DNA of 64,000 nucleotides from Glycomyces xiaoerkulensis (GCF_002798405.1 NZ_PGGV01000032.1:62001-126000); one strand, 5' to 3'. Positions 26,644 through 39,166 are shown, counted from the first letter of the stretch. Made by a program: numbers and translations. Notes: a model not told the origin generated them from the sequence alone.

Positions 26644-27244
26644 CGTCCCGCTCCTCACCTCTGCTCCAAGCCGGATCGGCCAGTAGCGTCCTTCTCAGTT
26701 TGTTCAAGCAGCGTCCCCTCGTGGGGCCGATGCTTCCCCTCTTCATCCCCAGTGCTTCGGCGATGTCGTCGTAATCCGGCCGATCGACGGCGGCCACATA
26801 GGCCAGCAGTCGTCGGCACCTGTCATCCTGGGCAAGGAAGGCACGTCGCACGGATTCGTGCTCGGCGCTGCGGACCAAGTCCTCCTCAACGCCGTCGATC
26901 ATCGGTTCTTGAATATCCACTGGATCGCTCACGACTTCACGTCGAGAACGACCCGCCAGCCTCCAGGCTTCGCGTCGGACGGTGGTGAGCATCCACTTCG
27001 TCAGCGCAAGCGGATGCTCCAGCTCAGTGCTCGGACGCCAGAGGCGGAGCCATGCAGTCTGGACGGCGTCGGCGGCGCTTTCTCGGTCGAGACCCGCCCG
27101 ACGGGCCACTCGCCAGAGAAGCACGTTGAGCTCCTCGACCAAGGTGCGCTGCGCTCCCTCATCACCTGCGCGCGCCGCCACGTACAGTTGCGCGCGCCGG
27201 TCGTAATCCACAGCGGCCGCAGAATGAGCGGAAGTCGCGTTCAT
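26630..27244 (-). CDS. Sigma-70 family (ECF-type) RNA polymerase sigma factor
   Basis: 204 residues. Region 2 is seen in 'NVLLWRVARRAGLDRESAADAVQTAWLRLW' with the DAVQ/W motif (~40-70); region 4 in 'YDDIAEALGMKRGSIGPTRGRCLNKLRR' (~158-188). The spacing fits an ECF sigma factor with only sigma2 and sigma4. Its target promoters are unknown. It begins 9 bp after the subtilase gene and overlaps the next gene by 14 bp. The combination with a TPR-CHAT protease resembles the sigma-factor output arm of type III-E CRISPR loci, but here without CRISPR. Confidence 0.92.
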   Translation of the reverse strand: MNATSAHSAAAVDYDRRAQLYVAARAGDEGAQRTLVEELNVLLWRVARRAGLDRESAADAVQTAWLRLWRPSTELEHPLALTKWMLTTVRREAWRLAGRSRREVVSDPVDIQEPMIDGVEEDLVRSAEHESVRRAFLAQDDRCRRLLAYVAAVDRPDYDDIAEALGMKRGSIGPTRGRCLNKLRRTLLADPAWSRGEERDDDAA

Positions 27245-27253
27245 GGCTCCAGG

Positions 27254-28792
27254 CTAACGGTTCTTCAACCGCTCGATCGCCCCACGAGCGCGAGCGGCGG
27301 CCTTCGCCGAATCCTCCACCACATCCGGACCGAGTTCCGCCATAGTGTTGACCAGGAACGAGGCAGCGATCGGCGCGGCGAAGGAGGTGCCTCCCCAAAC
27401 CGCAAACCCTGAGGAGAAGTCGTCGGGATCATGACTCTCCCGGTGCCGGTCCGCGAAGGTCGCCCTCGTCCGCCGGTCCGGCATCAGCGAGCCTCTCGCT
27501 TCCTGGGGGAAGGTGCTCACCAATCCGGCCCCGGTCGCGAAGCAGGACACCCAGGGCCCGTCGTTGGAGAACATCGCCACATTCCGGTTCGGGTTGAGGG
27601 CACCGACACTGAGGACCGGTGCCGAATCATCCGGGCGTGGGAATGCTGCGAACGCGGCGGGGAAGAACGGCCTGTCGGACGATTGATTTCCCGCAGCCGC
27701 GACGACGGTGACTCCAAGGGAGGTGAGCCGCTGGATAGCGACGCCCATCCAGGTCTCGGGTTCGTCATCGGGATCCTCATCGACATAGCCCATAGCCAGG
27801 ACGACCACATCGGCGGCGACGGCCTCGGGATCGCCTCCACGAGCAGCCTCAACCTGGTCCGCCACGTGGTGCAACGCTCCTACCAGCTCATGTTCGTAGG
27901 CGAGACCATCATTGTGGACGACACGCAGCGAGTACACCTGGGCATCGGGTGCCATCTGCCGTATTAGACCGGTCATGAACGTTCCGTGACCGAAGTGGGT
28001 TGCGACCTCACCAAGTAGTGTGTCCTCGTGGACGGGCCCCTCCCACGGATCATCAAGGGGCGGCGCCGGACTGTCCGAGCCCTCGGCAAGTTTGTGTTGG
28101 AATTCCTCATCGACCAGCACAAACGCATCCTCGTCGGACCTGCGGTCCGCGACAGTGAACGCGGAATGGCTCTGGGGCACACCAGAGTCGACAATGGCGA
28201 CTTTGACGCGATTGTCCTTCGGCCGGCGAAGCGGCATCGGATTCACCATGTCGACCGGGATCCGGCCAAGCGGCTTCAGCGGACTCGAGTCAGGCGGTTC
28301 GGCACCGCTGATGTTGGGAGACATGCAGGCCACCAGCAGGTGCTCCAGTCTCACTCGGTCGGTGACCTCTGAGGCCAGCCGCCCCTCGTTGGTAGCGGTA
28401 CGGAGCGATTGAAGCAGTGCCCATGCGTCAACAGCAGTGGGGTCCCCTTGTCCGGTAAGGGAAACCGGCACTCTGTGCGATCCTTGACCGGGGGTGATGG
28501 TGCGGCCCGCTTCACATTCCAATCGCAACCCGATCGGCCTGACGGCGCCTTCAAGGCGACGGCGCAGCGAGTCGTCCATGATGATCGACTCATCGACGAG
28601 GAGCCGGTCGTATCGGTAGATCGTGCCGACGGGCATTGCCGTGCCTGGGGCCCGAACCGCCTGACCCGGCCGCAGGACTCGGCCACTGTGCCGGTCAAGC
28701 GTCGGCGGAGACAAACTGGGCACGCCGGTCATGCGGTCGCGCTGGTCGTTTCGCTCTAGATGGGGTTCTTCATGGCTGAAGACCAAACGCAT
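27254..28792 (-). CDS. Cytoplasmic S8 family serine peptidase (subtilase)
   Basis: 512 residues. The subtilase triad is complete: Asp202 in 'VAIVDSGVP', His269 in 'HFGHGTFMTGLI', Ser470 in 'GGTSFAAPIAAS', with oxyanion Asn369 in 'AAAGNQ'. There is no signal peptide; the N-terminal ~190 residues are an extra domain of unknown fold rather than a classical I9 propeptide. So the enzyme is probably cytoplasmic and controlled by this N-terminal domain. ATG at 28792 has AGGAG 7 bp upstream. It is the first gene of the operon, read from the promoter at 28826-28854. Its likely role is regulated proteolysis together with the CHAT protease. Confidence 0.93.
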   Translation of the reverse strand: MRLVFSHEEPHLERNDQRDRMTGVPSLSPPTLDRHSGRVLRPGQAVRAPGTAMPVGTIYRYDRLLVDESIIMDDSLRRRLEGAVRPIGLRLECEAGRTITPGQGSHRVPVSLTGQGDPTAVDAWALLQSLRTATNEGRLASEVTDRVRLEHLLVACMSPNISGAEPPDSSPLKPLGRIPVDMVNPMPLRRPKDNRVKVAIVDSGVPQSHSAFTVADRRSDEDAFVLVDEEFQHKLAEGSDSPAPPLDDPWEGPVHEDTLLGEVATHFGHGTFMTGLIRQMAPDAQVYSLRVVHNDGLAYEHELVGALHHVADQVEAARGGDPEAVAADVVVLAMGYVDEDPDDEPETWMGVAIQRLTSLGVTVVAAAGNQSSDRPFFPAAFAAFPRPDDSAPVLSVGALNPNRNVAMFSNDGPWVSCFATGAGLVSTFPQEARGSLMPDRRTRATFADRHRESHDPDDFSSGFAVWGGTSFAAPIAASFLVNTMAELGPDVVEDSAKAAARARGAIERLKNR

Positions 28793-28825
28793 GGGAGCTC
28801 CTCTCGGGTCGGGGGTGTATGCAGT

Positions 28826-28854
28826 TGTGTAACGAGGAGAACGATACTTGTCAT
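28826..28854 (-). promoter_or_regulatory. Predicted promoter of the S8-sigma-CHAT-Fic operon
   Basis: On the minus strand ATGACA (28849-28854), 17 bp, TACACA (28826-28831), ~35 bp upstream of the subtilase start. It resembles a housekeeping-type promoter, which would mean the operon is transcribed before its own sigma factor is freed. Confidence 0.35.
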
Positions 28855-29243
28855 TGATGCTCCTCGCTGTCCCTGAGGCGCATGGTCCCAGGTCGGTTGT
28901 TCAGGCCCGGGGGCACTCAAGCCCGGAACGCGGCCGTTGTCATGTGCTGGACCGGTATCAACCGCGTTCACCGGTAAAGAGCGCTCATCGTGACCGCAGA
29001 TACAGCGCCCCGCAGAATTTTCCTCGGAATTCTGCGCAGGCGGGTGCGCGACCGGGTCGAATACCGTGCCGGTCAGCGGTTCGTGAAGGAACAGGGCCGC
29101 ATCGATGGCGCCCCTGGTCGGCGGCACTGGAGGCCGGGTCCGCCCGCGCCGGGCGAGTCGTTCGGGCACAGGGCGAGTAGGCGTACTGCCGGTCAGCGGA
29201 GCCGCGTGTCCGCGGCCCGAGAAGGGGCTCTACGGGCCGGCGG
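28855..29243. other. Intergenic right edge of the accessory island
   Basis: About 390 bp without a convincing gene. It holds a perfect inverted repeat CGCAGAATT-N8-AATTCTGCG (29011-29036) and two copies of TGCCGGTCAGCGG (near 29068 and 29188). The composition changes back to GC-rich across this stretch. Short open frames here lack ribosome-binding sites and family resemblance. Confidence 0.5.
29011..29036. repeat. Inverted repeat CGCAGAATT-N8-AATTCTGCG
   Basis: Perfect 9-bp arms (29011-29019 and 29028-29036) in the gap between the island operon and the DUF397 gene. It may be a terminator, an operator or the trace of an element end; nothing decides between these. Confidence 0.5.
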
Positions 29244-29525
29244 CTAGCGGTCGTCCTCGATCACTTCGACGATCGGCTCGTTCTCCCAGCTCTCGATGTC
29301 GAACTCGCCGTCCTTGACGCCCTCGACGAAGGCCTTCCACTCCGAGGGGGTGTAGATGAGGACGTCGCCGTCGGGGTCCTCGGCCAGGCGCAGCGCCACC
29401 ATGCCGTTGTCGGCGTAGCCGATCTCCAGCGCCGCGGGCGTCCCGTCCTCGCGCGTCGTCCGCTCCCAGCGGGCCGATGAGGTGTCGAACTCTCCCTTGA
29501 GCGGGTGCTCACGCTTCGTCATCAC
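29244..29525 (-). CDS. DUF397 domain-containing protein
   Basis: 93 residues. 'FDTSSARWERTT' and 'VALRLAEDPDGDVLIYTPSEWKAFVEGVKDGEFD' are the hallmark of DUF397, small actinobacterial proteins that usually sit beside an XRE-type regulator and behave like antitoxin-like partners or developmental regulators. Here no XRE gene is adjacent, so it is a solitary copy. GTG at 29525 or ATG at 29522 may start it; neither has a clear ribosome-binding site. It borders the accessory island and could mark its edge. Confidence 0.85.
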   Translation of the reverse strand: MMTKREHPLKGEFDTSSARWERTTREDGTPAALEIGYADNGMVALRLAEDPDGDVLIYTPSEWKAFVEGVKDGEFDIESWENEPIVEVIEDDR

Positions 29526-29536
29526 CCAAGGATAAA

Positions 29537-29564
29537 GGGACCCGGAGCCGACGCCCCGGGCCCC
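29537..29564 (-). terminator. Imperfect hairpin after pruA
   Basis: GGGACCCGG (29537-29545) and CCGGGCCCC (29556-29564) pair with one mismatch, 12 bp beyond the pruA stop codon on its downstream side. Probable weak terminator. Confidence 0.4.
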
Positions 29565-29576
29565 TTCCGGTGAGAC

Positions 29577-31205
<1,629 letters not shown>

Positions 31206-31299
31206 CGCACTCTCCCATTGATTCGATGGCCATCTACGGGCATAGCCCATTATTCCAGAGGCTACCCCACGGCTTCCCTCCTCGTCATCCTCGCACAGT

Positions 31300-31322
31300 T
31301 CGCACCCCGTGACCCGGTGCGA
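31300..31322. promoter_or_regulatory. Inverted repeat TCGCACC-N9-GGTGCGA between pruA and a membrane protein gene
   Basis: Perfect 7-bp arms (31300-31306 and 31316-31322) in the 179-bp divergent promoter region. It could be the operator of a regulator of proline catabolism or of the divergent gene. Confidence 0.4.
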
Positions 31323-31384
31323 TGTGAACAAAAGCCGACCCCGCCGATTGGAGCCCCGCGGGCGCCCGTACGTACGCTTGGCCG

Positions 31385-32680
31385 GTGACCGATACACAGG
31401 ATTCGCCGCCGACCGGCGAGGTCGACCTGGCCCGGGCGCCGAAGCGGGAACCGCGCTGGGCGGCGGTCGTGCTCGGGGTCGGCGCGCTCGCCTCGCTCGG
31501 CGGGGTGCTGTACTCGCTCTACTCCCTCACCGGCATGGCCGACGGGCTCGACCAGACCGGCGTCATGATCCTGGCGCTGAGCCTGTTCAGCCCCGTCATC
31601 GTCGCCATGTTCGCCGGGGCCGTCGGCGGAGTGACGGCCGCTCGCCTGGACCGGCCGCGGCTGCCGGCGACCGCACTCGGGTCCGCCGCGGTCGGCCTGC
31701 TCGCCGGCGCGACGGCCTATGCGCTGTTCAGCGTCGACGCCGCCATCGCGCTGGCGCTGGCCCTGCTGCTGTTCGGGTCCGCGCTCGTCGGCGGAGCGCT
31801 GGCGATGCCGCGGGGGCGGATGCCCGTCGTCGCCGGACTGGGGGCCGCGCTGGTGCTGCTGATGTCCATGTTCCTGCGCGGGCTGCTGGACTCGGCCTCC
31901 AGGAGCCTGTTCAGCGACCCGCTCGACCGGTACAACCTGCTGGGCGCCATCGCCCCGTTCGCCGTCGGCCTGCTGTGCGGGTTCGCGGCATTCGGGCTGC
32001 TGCGCGCGGCGCGGTCCGGCTCCAAGCTCTACGGCCACCTGTTCGCCGGTGCGCTCCCGGGCCTGATCTGGTTCCTGGCGACCATCGTCGCCCAGATCGG
32101 CGTCGAGGTAGTGCTCGCGCTCGGGGCCGACCGGGTCGCCCCGGCCGACGAGGCGTCCCTGGCGCTCACCTTCCAGTGGCAGTACAACGGGTCCATGACC
32201 GTGCTGTTCGCCGGAGCGGTCTGCTCGGTACTCGCCTACGGCCTGCTGCTGCCCAAGACCCCCAAGAGCTCGTTAAGCTCCGACGGGGCGTACCAGTCCA
32301 GGACGTGCCGCTCCACCTCGTCCAGGTCGGGCGGGTCGGAGGCGGCGATCGCCTCGGCCGCGTCGGCGTCGTCGACGTGGACCGCCGCGACCCTCGCCAG
32401 CTTGACCACCCCGTCCAGGTCCGCCGCGGTCCCCTCCCGCTCGGACAGGAGGCGCTCGGGCACGTCGGCCGACACCACCGCCCGGCGCGGCACCTGCCCG
32501 ACCAGGAGGGCCACCGCCGCCAGCGCGGCGTCGGCGAACGCGGTGTACTCCAGGTCCTCCAGGCCGGCATCGGGCGCGGCCGCGCGCAGCTCGGCGGTCA
32601 CCATGTGCACCGGCGCGGCCGGCCCCAGTTCGCCGGAGTCGGCCAGCGTCCGCAGCATCGCGAGGTTCGCGGGAACGTAG
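31385..32680 (+). CDS. Multi-pass membrane protein; its reading frame runs antisense through the DUF6912 gene
   Basis: 431 codons. Residues ~25-295 contain about seven hydrophobic helices ('WAAVVLGVGALASLGGVLYSL', 'FSPVIVAMFAGAVGGVTAA', 'VVAGLGAALVLLMSMFL' and others), then 'LLLPKTPKSS'. From ~300 onwards the product is a Ser/Thr/Arg/Ala-rich tail that is simply the antisense frame of the DUF6912 gene and has no protein character. A stop TAA occurs at 32274-32276 in another frame, so a one-base shift near 32255-32270 would end the protein at a natural length of ~297. Either the gene is frameshifted or it lost its stop. GTG at 31385 seems leaderless: TACGCT at 31373-31378 lies 6 bp before it. 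The family is unknown. Confidence 0.6.
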   Translation: MTDTQDSPPTGEVDLARAPKREPRWAAVVLGVGALASLGGVLYSLYSLTGMADGLDQTGVMILALSLFSPVIVAMFAGAVGGVTAARLDRPRLPATALGSAAVGLLAGATAYALFSVDAAIALALALLLFGSALVGGALAMPRGRMPVVAGLGAALVLLMSMFLRGLLDSASRSLFSDPLDRYNLLGAIAPFAVGLLCGFAAFGLLRAARSGSKLYGHLFAGALPGLIWFLATIVAQIGVEVVLALGADRVAPADEASLALTFQWQYNGSMTVLFAGAVCSVLAYGLLLPKTPKSSLSSDGAYQSRTCRSTSSRSGGSEAAIASAASASSTWTAATLASLTTPSRSAAVPSRSDRRRSGTSADTTARRGTCPTRRATAASAASANAVYSRSSRPASGAAARSSAVTMCTGAAGPSSPESASVRSIARFAGT

Positions 32681-32691
32681 ATGCGGGTCAT
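32236..32691 (-). CDS. DUF6912 family protein
   Basis: 151 residues. 'TRIYVPANLAMLRTLADSGEL' at the start and 'AVHVDDADAAEAIAASDPPDLDEVERHVLDWYAPSEL' at the end match the small actinobacterial family found just downstream of secA. Function unknown. Its ATG lies 4 bp after the secA stop codon, so it is co-translated with secA. Its whole length is overlapped on the other strand by the tail of the membrane protein frame. Confidence 0.85.
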   Translation of the reverse strand: MTRIYVPANLAMLRTLADSGELGPAAPVHMVTAELRAAAPDAGLEDLEYTAFADAALAAVALLVGQVPRRAVVSADVPERLLSEREGTAADLDGVVKLARVAAVHVDDADAAEAIAASDPPDLDEVERHVLDWYAPSELNELLGVLGSSRP

Positions 32692-32695
32692 GCGC

Positions 32696-35656
<2,961 letters not shown>

Positions 35657-35740
35657 GGATCAAGGGTGGATTTCGCGTTCAATAGTACGCGTCGAAACCT
35701 GGTCGACCTCCGGACGGCCGCTGCGGCACAATCGTTCGGT

Positions 35741-36850
35741 ATGGATCCGGTCACCCTCCAAGCAGAAGGCCTGCGGCTCGTCCCCTGGGAGGCGCGGCAC
35801 CTCCCCGATCTGCAGCGCGTCTACGACGACCCGCTCGTCGAGCGGTTCCTGGTCATGCCGCTGCCGTGGACCGGGCAGGAGCGCGACCGGTTCCTCGAGG
35901 TGTGCCGGCGGCACTGGCGGGCCGGCAATCCGCGCTGGGCGATCGTCGACGAGGCCGGGGCCCTGCTCGGGTCGGCGGCGCTGTCGCACTCGTTCGCCCG
36001 CGAAGCCTCGATCACCTACGTCACCGCGCCCTGGGCGCGGGGCCGGGGCGTGGCGCAGCGGGCGATCCGCGCGGCGGTGCGGTTCGCGTTCGACAACCTG
36101 GCCATGCAGCGCGTCTCCTGGGACGCGATCGTGGGCAACCACGCCTCCCGGCTGGCGGCGGTCCGCACCGGCTTCACCGTCGAGGGCATCGCCCGGAACG
36201 GGGTCTACCAGCGCGGCACGCCGCGGGACTGCTGGATCGGCGGGATCGTCCCCGGCGAGCTGCGTGGCCCCGACGACCCGCCGGCCGACTACGCGGTGCT
36301 CAAGGCGCAGGCGGGGTTCTTCATGGCCGAGCAGCCGGTGCTGGGGACCGACGTGGCCGGGCTGCGGCTGCGGCCGCTGCGCGAGGGCGACCTCGACGAC
36401 GTGGCCGCGACCTGCGCGGACGAGGAGACGCAGCGGTACACCAGCGTGCCGGCCGGGTACACGCGCTCCGACGCCGACGATTTCCTCCGGCTGACGCGGT
36501 CGAGATGGGACCGCGGCACGAACGTCTACTATGTTCTGGCCGATGACGCCGACCGGTTCTGCGGGGCGGTCGAGCTGTCGCTCGGCGAGCCCGGTGAGGC
36601 CGAGATCGGCTACATGTGTTCGCCGTGGGCCCGCGGCCGCGGCTGGACGAGCGCGGGGGTGAAGCGGATCTGCCGCCTGGGGTTCGAGGAGCTCGCGCTG
36701 GAGAAGGTCGACTGGCGGGCGGTGGTCGGCAACGAGGCGTCCCGGAGGGTGGCCGAGAAGGCCGGGTTCGTCGTGGAAGGCACGAGGCGGCATTTTCTGC
36801 ACAGACCGGGCGAACGGCTTGACTCGTGGGTCGGCTCCCTGCTTGGCTGA
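35741..36850 (+). CDS. GNAT family N-acetyltransferase with two RimJ-type domains
   Basis: 369 residues, two tandem GNAT domains (~5-180 and ~205-365). Each has an acetyl-CoA loop ('PWARGRGVAQRAIRAAV' and 'PWARGRGWTSAGVKRIC') and the RimJ/RimL-type C-terminal pattern 'NHASRLAAVRTGFTVEG' / 'NEASRRVAEKAGFVVEG'. ATG at 35741 is used; CACAAT at 35727-35732 lies 8 bp before it and there is no ribosome-binding site, so the mRNA may be leaderless. The next gene encodes a further twin-domain GNAT protein, suggesting local duplication. Substrate unknown. Confidence 0.85.
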   Translation: MDPVTLQAEGLRLVPWEARHLPDLQRVYDDPLVERFLVMPLPWTGQERDRFLEVCRRHWRAGNPRWAIVDEAGALLGSAALSHSFAREASITYVTAPWARGRGVAQRAIRAAVRFAFDNLAMQRVSWDAIVGNHASRLAAVRTGFTVEGIARNGVYQRGTPRDCWIGGIVPGELRGPDDPPADYAVLKAQAGFFMAEQPVLGTDVAGLRLRPLREGDLDDVAATCADEETQRYTSVPAGYTRSDADDFLRLTRSRWDRGTNVYYVLADDADRFCGAVELSLGEPGEAEIGYMCSPWARGRGWTSAGVKRICRLGFEELALEKVDWRAVVGNEASRRVAEKAGFVVEGTRRHFLHRPGERLDSWVGSLLG

Positions 36851-36854
36851 GGGC

Positions 36855-37826
36855 GTGTATGTCATCGAGCCGGTCACGACGGCGGCTTTCACTCTGCGCC
36901 AGGCGGACGACGATGCGAAGATCGAATGCGGGTTCGAACCCGACCTGGTGGCGGTCGCGCCCGAGGGCGACGGGCTTTGGGGGGCGATGCGCCTGACCGA
37001 GGCCGACGGGGTCGTGTCGGTCCGGTTCTGGGTGGCCCCCGAGCAGCGCGGCAGAAAGCTCGGCGCGGCCATGCTGAAGGCGGCGGCGCCGCCGCTGTTC
37101 GCCTCGGGGGTCCGCCGGATCGAGACGCGCCCGCCGGTGCGGGAGCCGGCGGCGATCCGCGCGGCCATGCGGGCCGGGTTCCGCCCCGATTCGGGGGTGA
37201 TCCGCGGCGGCGCGTACGACGGGGGCGACGCGCTCGGGCTGGGGCTGCTGGCCGGCGACGGCCGCGGACCGGCACCCAGGGTGCTGCCCGACCTGGCCGG
37301 CGGGGAGCTGACCGACGGCACGGTCTCGCTGCGGCCGCTGCGGCCGGACGACTTCGAGGCCCATCTGCGGCACCGCACCAGCCCCGACGTGTACTCGGGG
37401 GCGGCGCTGCCGCTGCCGCCGAGCGTCGGCGAGGTGGTCGAGATGTGCGAGTGGCGGGCGGCGGTGGACTGGCTGCTGGGTCGGGCGGCGCTGATGGTCA
37501 TCGACGACGGCGCCGGCTACCGGGGCACGATCGGGCTCTACGACGTGGCGCGGCTGATCGGCACGGCGATGATCGGCTACGACCTGAGTGCCGACGCCCG
37601 CGGCAAGGGCTACGCGACCGGGGCGGTCCGGCTGATCTGCCGGTGGGCGTTCGAGGAGGTCGGACTGGACCGGGTCTGGGCCGGAACCGACGTCCACAAC
37701 GCCGCCTCGCAGGCGGTGCTGCGGCGTACGGGCTTCAGGCTGGAGGGCGTCGAGCGGGGCGGACTCCCGTCGGTGGACGGAACCAGGCGGGACACCTTGG
37801 TCTGGGCCACACTTTCCCGGACCTGA
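36855..37826 (+). CDS. GNAT family N-acetyltransferase, two domains
   Basis: 323 residues. The second domain (~155-320) is a full RimJ-type GNAT with 'SADARGKGYATGAVRLICRWAFEEVGLDRVWAGTDVHNAASQAVLRRTGFRLEGV'-like sequence; the first (~10-130) is shorter and more degenerate, with 'VAPEQRGRKLGAAML' as its CoA loop. GTG at 36855 is chosen, 4 bp after the previous stop codon; the frame is open upstream from a TTG at 36819. Together with the preceding gene it makes a two-gene acetyltransferase operon. Confidence 0.82.
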   Translation: MYVIEPVTTAAFTLRQADDDAKIECGFEPDLVAVAPEGDGLWGAMRLTEADGVVSVRFWVAPEQRGRKLGAAMLKAAAPPLFASGVRRIETRPPVREPAAIRAAMRAGFRPDSGVIRGGAYDGGDALGLGLLAGDGRGPAPRVLPDLAGGELTDGTVSLRPLRPDDFEAHLRHRTSPDVYSGAALPLPPSVGEVVEMCEWRAAVDWLLGRAALMVIDDGAGYRGTIGLYDVARLIGTAMIGYDLSADARGKGYATGAVRLICRWAFEEVGLDRVWAGTDVHNAASQAVLRRTGFRLEGVERGGLPSVDGTRRDTLVWATLSRT

Positions 37827-37861
37827 ACCGCAACCTTCCCCGGTGTGATGCGCGTCCAATA

Positions 37862-37867
37862 TATAGT
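37862..37867 (+). promoter_or_regulatory. -10 element TATAGT of the L,D-transpeptidase gene
   Basis: TATAGT lies 33 bp upstream of the TTG start and ~35 bp after the preceding stop codon. I see no good -35 match. Confidence 0.35.
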
Positions 37868-37900
37868 GAACAGGTCGCATCATTCAGTGGAGGAATCCCC

Positions 37901-39058
37901 TTGAAGTTCTTGCCCGCCCGCGTGCTCGCGGCCACCATCGTGCTGCTGTTCGCCGGTGCCTGCGGCGCACCGCAGCAGGGTGCCTTCACCCCTGCCCCCA
38001 TCGTCCCCGAGATCGGTTTGGAGGCAGGCGATCCGCAGGACCCGACCGAATCGTTCACCCTTACCGCCGTCGACGGGATCCTCGAGGAGGTTTCGGTCAC
38101 CTCCGACCGCGCCAAGACCATCGAGGGCGCCTTCAGCGAGGACCTCACCGAATGGACCTCCGAAACGGTCATGGACGCCGGAAGCACCTATACCGTGACC
38201 GCCATGGCCGTCAGCTCCGACGGCACCGTGACCTCCATCGAAGAGGAATTCGTCACCGAGAGCCGCGACGACTCCGGCTTCGCCGTACTCGACGTGACCC
38301 CCGCCATCGAGGGCGAGACCGTCGGCGTCGGCGCGCCGATCATCGTCACCTTCACCGAGGCCGCCCCCGACCGCGCCCGGGTCGAGCAGCAGCTCCGGGT
38401 GGAGTCCGAGAAGGACCACGAGGGCGCCTGGCGGTGGATCAGCGACTCGCAGGTGATCTACCGGACCAAGGAGTACTGGGAGCCGCACCAGACGGTGACC
38501 TTCACCGCCGCGTTCGACGGCGCCCTCCTCGGCGACGGCGCCTGGGGCGGCGAGGACCACTCGGTGGACATCGAGGTCGGCGCCTCCCAGATCACCTACG
38601 CCGATGTGAGCTCCCACAGCATGACCGTGGAGATCGACGGCGAGGTCGCCAAGGAGATCCCCATCAGCTACGGCTCGGGTTCGGAGTGGGAGTACCACAC
38701 CGCCACCGGCGTGCACCTGGTGATGTCGAAGGTCGAGCACAAGGTGATGGTGGCGCCCGGCAAGGACGAGGACGACCCCGACTACTACGAGACCCCGGTC
38801 AACTGGGCCACCCGCATCAACGCCTCCGGCGAGTTCATCCACGGCGCGCCGTGGTCGGAGTGGGCCCAGGGCAACACCAACGTCTCGCACGGCTGTCTGA
38901 ACGCGAGCGACGAGAACGCGAAGTGGTTCTACGAGATCGCCCAGCGCGGCGACCCGGTCGAGGTCGTCGGCTCCCCGCGCGAGATGCCGTGGACGAACGG
39001 CTGGGGCTACTGGATCCTGTCGTGGGAGGAATGGCAGCAGGGCTCGGCGCTCGAGTAG
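37901..39058 (+). CDS. L,D-transpeptidase lipoprotein (YkuD domain)
   Basis: 385 residues. A lipoprotein-type signal peptide ends at 'LFAGAC' (Cys ~23). Two Ig-like domains (~45-135 and ~140-240; the latter with 'VLDVTPAIEGETVGVGAPIIVTF') precede a YkuD catalytic domain (~245-370) with the full motif 'HGAPWSEW...NTNVSHGCLN', including catalytic Cys. It makes 3-3 cross-links in peptidoglycan outside the membrane, like LdtMt2. The start is a TTG at 37901; GGAGG (37889-37893) seven bases upstream decides this. It is a single gene ended by strong hairpins. Confidence 0.93.
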   Translation: MKFLPARVLAATIVLLFAGACGAPQQGAFTPAPIVPEIGLEAGDPQDPTESFTLTAVDGILEEVSVTSDRAKTIEGAFSEDLTEWTSETVMDAGSTYTVTAMAVSSDGTVTSIEEEFVTESRDDSGFAVLDVTPAIEGETVGVGAPIIVTFTEAAPDRARVEQQLRVESEKDHEGAWRWISDSQVIYRTKEYWEPHQTVTFTAAFDGALLGDGAWGGEDHSVDIEVGASQITYADVSSHSMTVEIDGEVAKEIPISYGSGSEWEYHTATGVHLVMSKVEHKVMVAPGKDEDDPDYYETPVNWATRINASGEFIHGAPWSEWAQGNTNVSHGCLNASDENAKWFYEIAQRGDPVEVVGSPREMPWTNGWGYWILSWEEWQQGSALE

Positions 39059-39076
39059 ACGGCTCCGGACGCACCG

Positions 39077-39104
39077 GAGGCCCCGAGCGTTCGCTCGGGG
39101 CCTC
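39077..39104 (+). terminator. Hairpin terminator of the L,D-transpeptidase gene
   Basis: Perfect 13-bp arms GAGGCCCCGAGCG / CGCTCGGGGCCTC with a TT loop, 18 bp after the stop codon. Confidence 0.75.
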
Positions 39105-39110
39105 TCGGCC

Positions 39111-39143
39111 GGTCCGGATGCCACCCCTCAAAGCATCCGGACC
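39111..39143. terminator. Second hairpin between convergent genes (probably hpf terminator)
   Basis: Perfect 10-bp arms GGTCCGGATG / CATCCGGACC around a 13-nt loop, 24 bp beyond the hpf stop codon. Confidence 0.6.
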
Positions 39144-39166
39144 GATGGGACAGGTCTCGGTGGCGG

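Noticed and set aside
28990-29247. Small plus-strand gene in the gap right of the subtilase gene
   Set aside because: Arg-rich, no ribosome-binding site, no recognisable family, and it contains a perfect inverted repeat.
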